Shown here one piece after another: positions 32,235 to 34,326 of a stretch of 34,326 nt of DNA. Position numbers and translations under genes: made by a program. Every line of letters begins with the position of its first letter. The first letter of the stretch is position 1. The notes below the pieces were generated by a model. That model was not told where the DNA came from. It ran no database searches and saw only the letters and a list, made by a program, of their open reading frames with translations. The DNA is taken from positions 1-34,326 of the forward strand of contig CBDUMN010000035.1 in NCBI GenBank assembly GCA_965368335.1, written 5' to 3'. The stretch is from CBDUMN01 sp965368335. GTDB lineage: Bacteria > Pseudomonadota > Alphaproteobacteria > Rhodospirillales > JAPHRK01.

Positions 32235-33530
32235 ATGACGGGATTAGAAGGCGGATCGATGGAGATTTGGTTGCCTGTGCTGCGCACGGTGATTCTCCTC
32301 GCCGCCTTTTTCCTTATCTGGACCAAGGTGAGACCGGCGCAAGAAGCGTTGCGCCGGGGTATAGGCTTTGTTCTGGGCGGTTTGGCCGCTTTGGGGCTGG
32401 GCAACTTAACCGATTTCGCCGATCGGTTTTTCTCCGACTCTGGTTTTCCGTTTGAAATCCTGATTTTCGCCGGTTACGGCATCGGGGCGATTCTGTTGAT
32501 TGTCGGTATGATTCGCTGGATGACCGAATTCCGACATCTGGAAGTCAGTCATAATCTCTTATCCGAAAGAGCCGAGGAGCTCGATCTATCCAATCAAGAG
32601 CTTGAAGCGACGGTTGAGCAACTGCACCGGGTTGAAGAGGCCTTGCGGGCTTCCCAATCCGAATACAAAAAAATCATCCATGAGATGATCGACATTTTTT
32701 ACCGCACCGACATGGAGGGGCGGATCATCATTATTTCCAACTCGGTAAAGGAACTGACCGGCTGGAGCGTCGAAGAGATGTTGGGCACCAAAATGGCCGA
32801 CTATTATCAGGAGCCGACACAGCGTGAAGATTTCTTAAAGAAGCTTCAGGAAGGCAATGGCGTGGTGCGCGCCTATGAGGCGGCCATGAGAGCCCGAGAC
32901 GGCAGCGAAATCTGGGTTCAGACCAACGCCCATTTCTATCACAATGAGAAAGGTGAAATCGCCGGTGTCGAGGGTACTGTGCGCAACGTCACCGAACTGG
33001 TGCAGGCGCGGCGGAAACTGGAGGCGCTGGCCAACTACGATTCGCTGACCGGGGCGGCCAATCGGAATTTGTTCTACGAGCATCTTCGTCATGCCATGGC
33101 GCGCGCCCGGCGGACCCATGAGCCCGTGGCGTTACTCTATGTGGACTTGGACGAATTCAAGCAGATCAACGATTCTTACGGACACGAATGCGGAGATATG
33201 GTGTTGTTGGTGGTGGCGACCCGCATTCGGGAAGCCTTGCGCGAGTCAGACCTGATCGCCCGGATCGGTGGAGATGAATTCGTAGTCATTCTCGAGAGCC
33301 AGGCCGAACCGGAAAAGGCCGTTCGAGTGGCCGAGAAGATTTTGAGCAATATCGCCACCCCCGTCCCTTGGAAGGAAATGGAGGTGACGCCGGGGGCGAG
33401 TATTGGCGTCGTCTTTTATGATGGCGGCGAGATGGAGCCAGACACTCTGGTCAATAAGGCCGATGGGGCCATGTATGCGGCCAAGCACGAGGGTAAGGGC
33501 CGGGTCAAAATGATGGAATTGAACGGATAG
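32235..33530 (+). CDS. Membrane PAS-GGDEF diguanylate cyclase
   Basis: A 431-residue protein that makes cyclic di-GMP. Up to three membrane helices lie at about residues 10-30, 41-58 and 74-96, then a coiled coil (100-140), a PAS domain with PAC tail (143-255) and a GGDEF domain. The active site GGDEF is at 345-349, intact, and the inhibitory I-site RESD (336-339) lies five residues before it, so product feedback is likely. ATG 32235 is used; 32259 is a possible alternative. It is between mcd and the B12 adenosyltransferase, so it may link c-di-GMP to this metabolic locus or be simply inserted. The PAS ligand is unknown. Confidence 0.9.
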   Translation: MTGLEGGSMEIWLPVLRTVILLAAFFLIWTKVRPAQEALRRGIGFVLGGLAALGLGNLTDFADRFFSDSGFPFEILIFAGYGIGAILLIVGMIRWMTEFRHLEVSHNLLSERAEELDLSNQELEATVEQLHRVEEALRASQSEYKKIIHEMIDIFYRTDMEGRIIIISNSVKELTGWSVEEMLGTKMADYYQEPTQREDFLKKLQEGNGVVRAYEAAMRARDGSEIWVQTNAHFYHNEKGEIAGVEGTVRNVTELVQARRKLEALANYDSLTGAANRNLFYEHLRHAMARARRTHEPVALLYVDLDEFKQINDSYGHECGDMVLLVVATRIREALRESDLIARIGGDEFVVILESQAEPEKAVRVAEKILSNIATPVPWKEMEVTPGASIGVVFYDGGEMEPDTLVNKADGAMYAAKHEGKGRVKMMELNG

Positions 33531-33546
33531 GGGAAAGATACCGCTG

Positions 33547-34110
33547 ATGGTTACCTTAACCAAAATCTACACCCGTGGGGGCGATAAAGGAGAGACTTCC
33601 TTGGGCGACGGCTCCAGGGTCGCCAAGGCCGATCTTAGGGTCGAGGCTTATGGAACGGTCGATGAAACCAATGCTGTGATCGGTCTTGTCCGTCTCCATA
33701 CGGAGGGCGAGGAAGACGCCATGCTGGCCCGCATTCAAAACGACCTGTTCGATCTCGGGGCCGATCTCTGTACGCCAGAAGAGGGTCGTAAAGCGGAAGG
33801 CGCGTTGCGCATTACCGCCCCTCAGGTGGAACGCCTGGAGCGGGAAATCGATGCGCTTAACGACTCTCTAGAACCATTGACTTCATTCGTCTTGCCGGGT
33901 GGGAGTGCCGCCGCGGCCCATTTGCACCATGCGCGCACGGTTTCTCGTCGGGCTGAGCGGTTGATCGTCGCTTTGGCCGAGCGGGATCAGGTCAATCCTG
34001 CGGCAGTGCAGTACATGAACCGCCTTTCCGACCATCTTTTTGTGCTTGCCCGGGCGCTCAACGACGGCGGAAAATCCGATGTTCTCTGGCAGCCTGGGGC
34101 AACCCGTTAA
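33547..34110 (+). CDS. Cob(I)alamin adenosyltransferase, PduO type
   Basis: A 187-residue trimeric ATP:cob(I)alamin adenosyltransferase that makes adenosylcobalamin. The N-terminal motif TRGGDKGETSLGDG (residues 9-22) and the segments AYGTVDETNAVIGL, DLGADLCTP, SFVLPGGS and ARTVSRRAERL are typical of the PduO/MMAB family. Its product is the cofactor of Ecm and NrdJ, both in this window. It starts 16 bases after the GGDEF stop. Placement directly before etfB is a common alphaproteobacterial arrangement. Confidence 0.95.
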   Translation: MVTLTKIYTRGGDKGETSLGDGSRVAKADLRVEAYGTVDETNAVIGLVRLHTEGEEDAMLARIQNDLFDLGADLCTPEEGRKAEGALRITAPQVERLEREIDALNDSLEPLTSFVLPGGSAAAAHLHHARTVSRRAERLIVALAERDQVNPAAVQYMNRLSDHLFVLARALNDGGKSDVLWQPGATR

Positions 34111-34161
34111 AAGGCGTGTAAGCCCTGCAAATTGGGGCCGTTCCAAGGTAAGCGCACGGCG

Positions 34162-34190
34162 TTGACAAGGGTTCGGCCCCTCTTTATTGT
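34162..34190 (+). promoter_or_regulatory. Candidate etfB promoter
   Basis: A perfect -35 TTGACA (34162-34167) and TATTGT (34185-34190, 4 of 6) are 17 bases apart, about 83 bases before the etfB start. A GC-rich hairpin (34216-34228) lies in the leader. Confidence 0.5.
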
Positions 34191-34273
34191 GCAATGCGAA
34201 AAAACCATAAAAAAGCTAATCGGCGGGCCTCGCCGGATTAACCGATATTGATAGACCAGAACAGGCGTTTTCC

Positions 34274-34326
34274 ATGAAAGTCTTAGTCGCAGTGAAGCGA
34301 GTTGTTGATTACAACGTAAAGATCCG
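34274..34326 (+). CDS. etfB: Electron transfer flavoprotein subunit beta (5' end only)
   Basis: Only 17 codons are visible before the window edge: MKVLVAVKRVVDYNVKI. This is the characteristic N-terminus of EtfB, which with EtfA carries electrons from acyl-CoA dehydrogenases to the quinone pool. The position after the cobalamin adenosyltransferase is the usual alphaproteobacterial one. The call rests on this short stretch and the context. Confidence 0.85.
   Translation, partial: MKVLVAVKRVVDYNVKI

Noticed and set aside
1..34326. CRISPR array, insertion sequence or integrase
   Set aside because: No regularly spaced repeats and no transposase or integrase motifs in any frame examined.

Overview
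The window looks like a chromosomal segment of an alphaproteobacterium, most likely of the Rhodospirillales type. The evidence is gene content and order: ftsE-ftsX-ydcF-like-plsC, argH-lptM-lysA-DUF4175 (TIGR02302), a DUF2125 gene beside a ChaC-type cyclotransferase, an MJ0042 zinc-ribbon protein, CheZ, and a full core of the ethylmalonyl-CoA pathway. Coding is dense, and G+C looks high except in a few AT-richer patches. The species cannot be named from the sequence alone.

Layout. (1) 1-1966: DUF2125 protein (truncated by the window edge), divergent gamma-glutamylcyclotransferase, and a small unknown protein. (2) 2034-3082: an AT-rich patch with two inverted-repeat structures and a DUF3800 gene starting 11 bases behind nrdJ. 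(3) 3083-5674: class II ribonucleotide reductase nrdJ with DnaA-box-like repeats in its upstream region. (4) 5675-8671: minus-strand operon ftsE-ftsX-ydcF-like-plsC (envelope and division), with a divergent zinc-ribbon membrane protein. (5) 10036-15382: argH-lptM-lysA-DUF4175 operon (arginine and lysine synthesis plus a membrane protein); the last gene seems to carry a one-base frameshift at its start codon. A thioredoxin-like gene diverges from argH. (6) 16172-17094: a compact two-gene cassette of unknown function with its own promoter, a candidate operator inside the promoter spacer, and a strong terminator. (7) 17145-20554: CheZ, bacteriohemerythrin and an M24 aminopeptidase. (8) 20740-26838: accessory metabolic and unknown genes, including an AMP-forming ligase, a Sel1-repeat protein, a FAH-family hydrolase with a divergent MarR regulator, a periplasmic solute-binding-like protein and three unknown proteins. 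(9) 26921-34326: ethylmalonyl-CoA mutase (ecm), divergent crotonyl-CoA carboxylase/reductase (ccr) and methylsuccinyl-CoA dehydrogenase (mcd), then a PAS-GGDEF diguanylate cyclase, a PduO-type cobalamin adenosyltransferase and the first codons of etfB.

How it fits together. Ccr makes ethylmalonyl-CoA from crotonyl-CoA, Ecm rearranges it to methylsuccinyl-CoA, and Mcd oxidises that to mesaconyl-CoA. Electrons from Mcd would go to the electron transfer flavoprotein whose beta subunit begins at the right edge. Ecm needs adenosylcobalamin, which the PduO-type enzyme makes, and NrdJ uses the same cofactor, so B12 links both ends of the window. No CRISPR array, rRNA, tRNA or insertion sequence was found. 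The features most worth checking are the DUF4175 frameshift, the DUF3800 gene behind nrdJ with its hairpin, the unknown two-gene cassette, and the DnaA-box repeats upstream of nrdJ.
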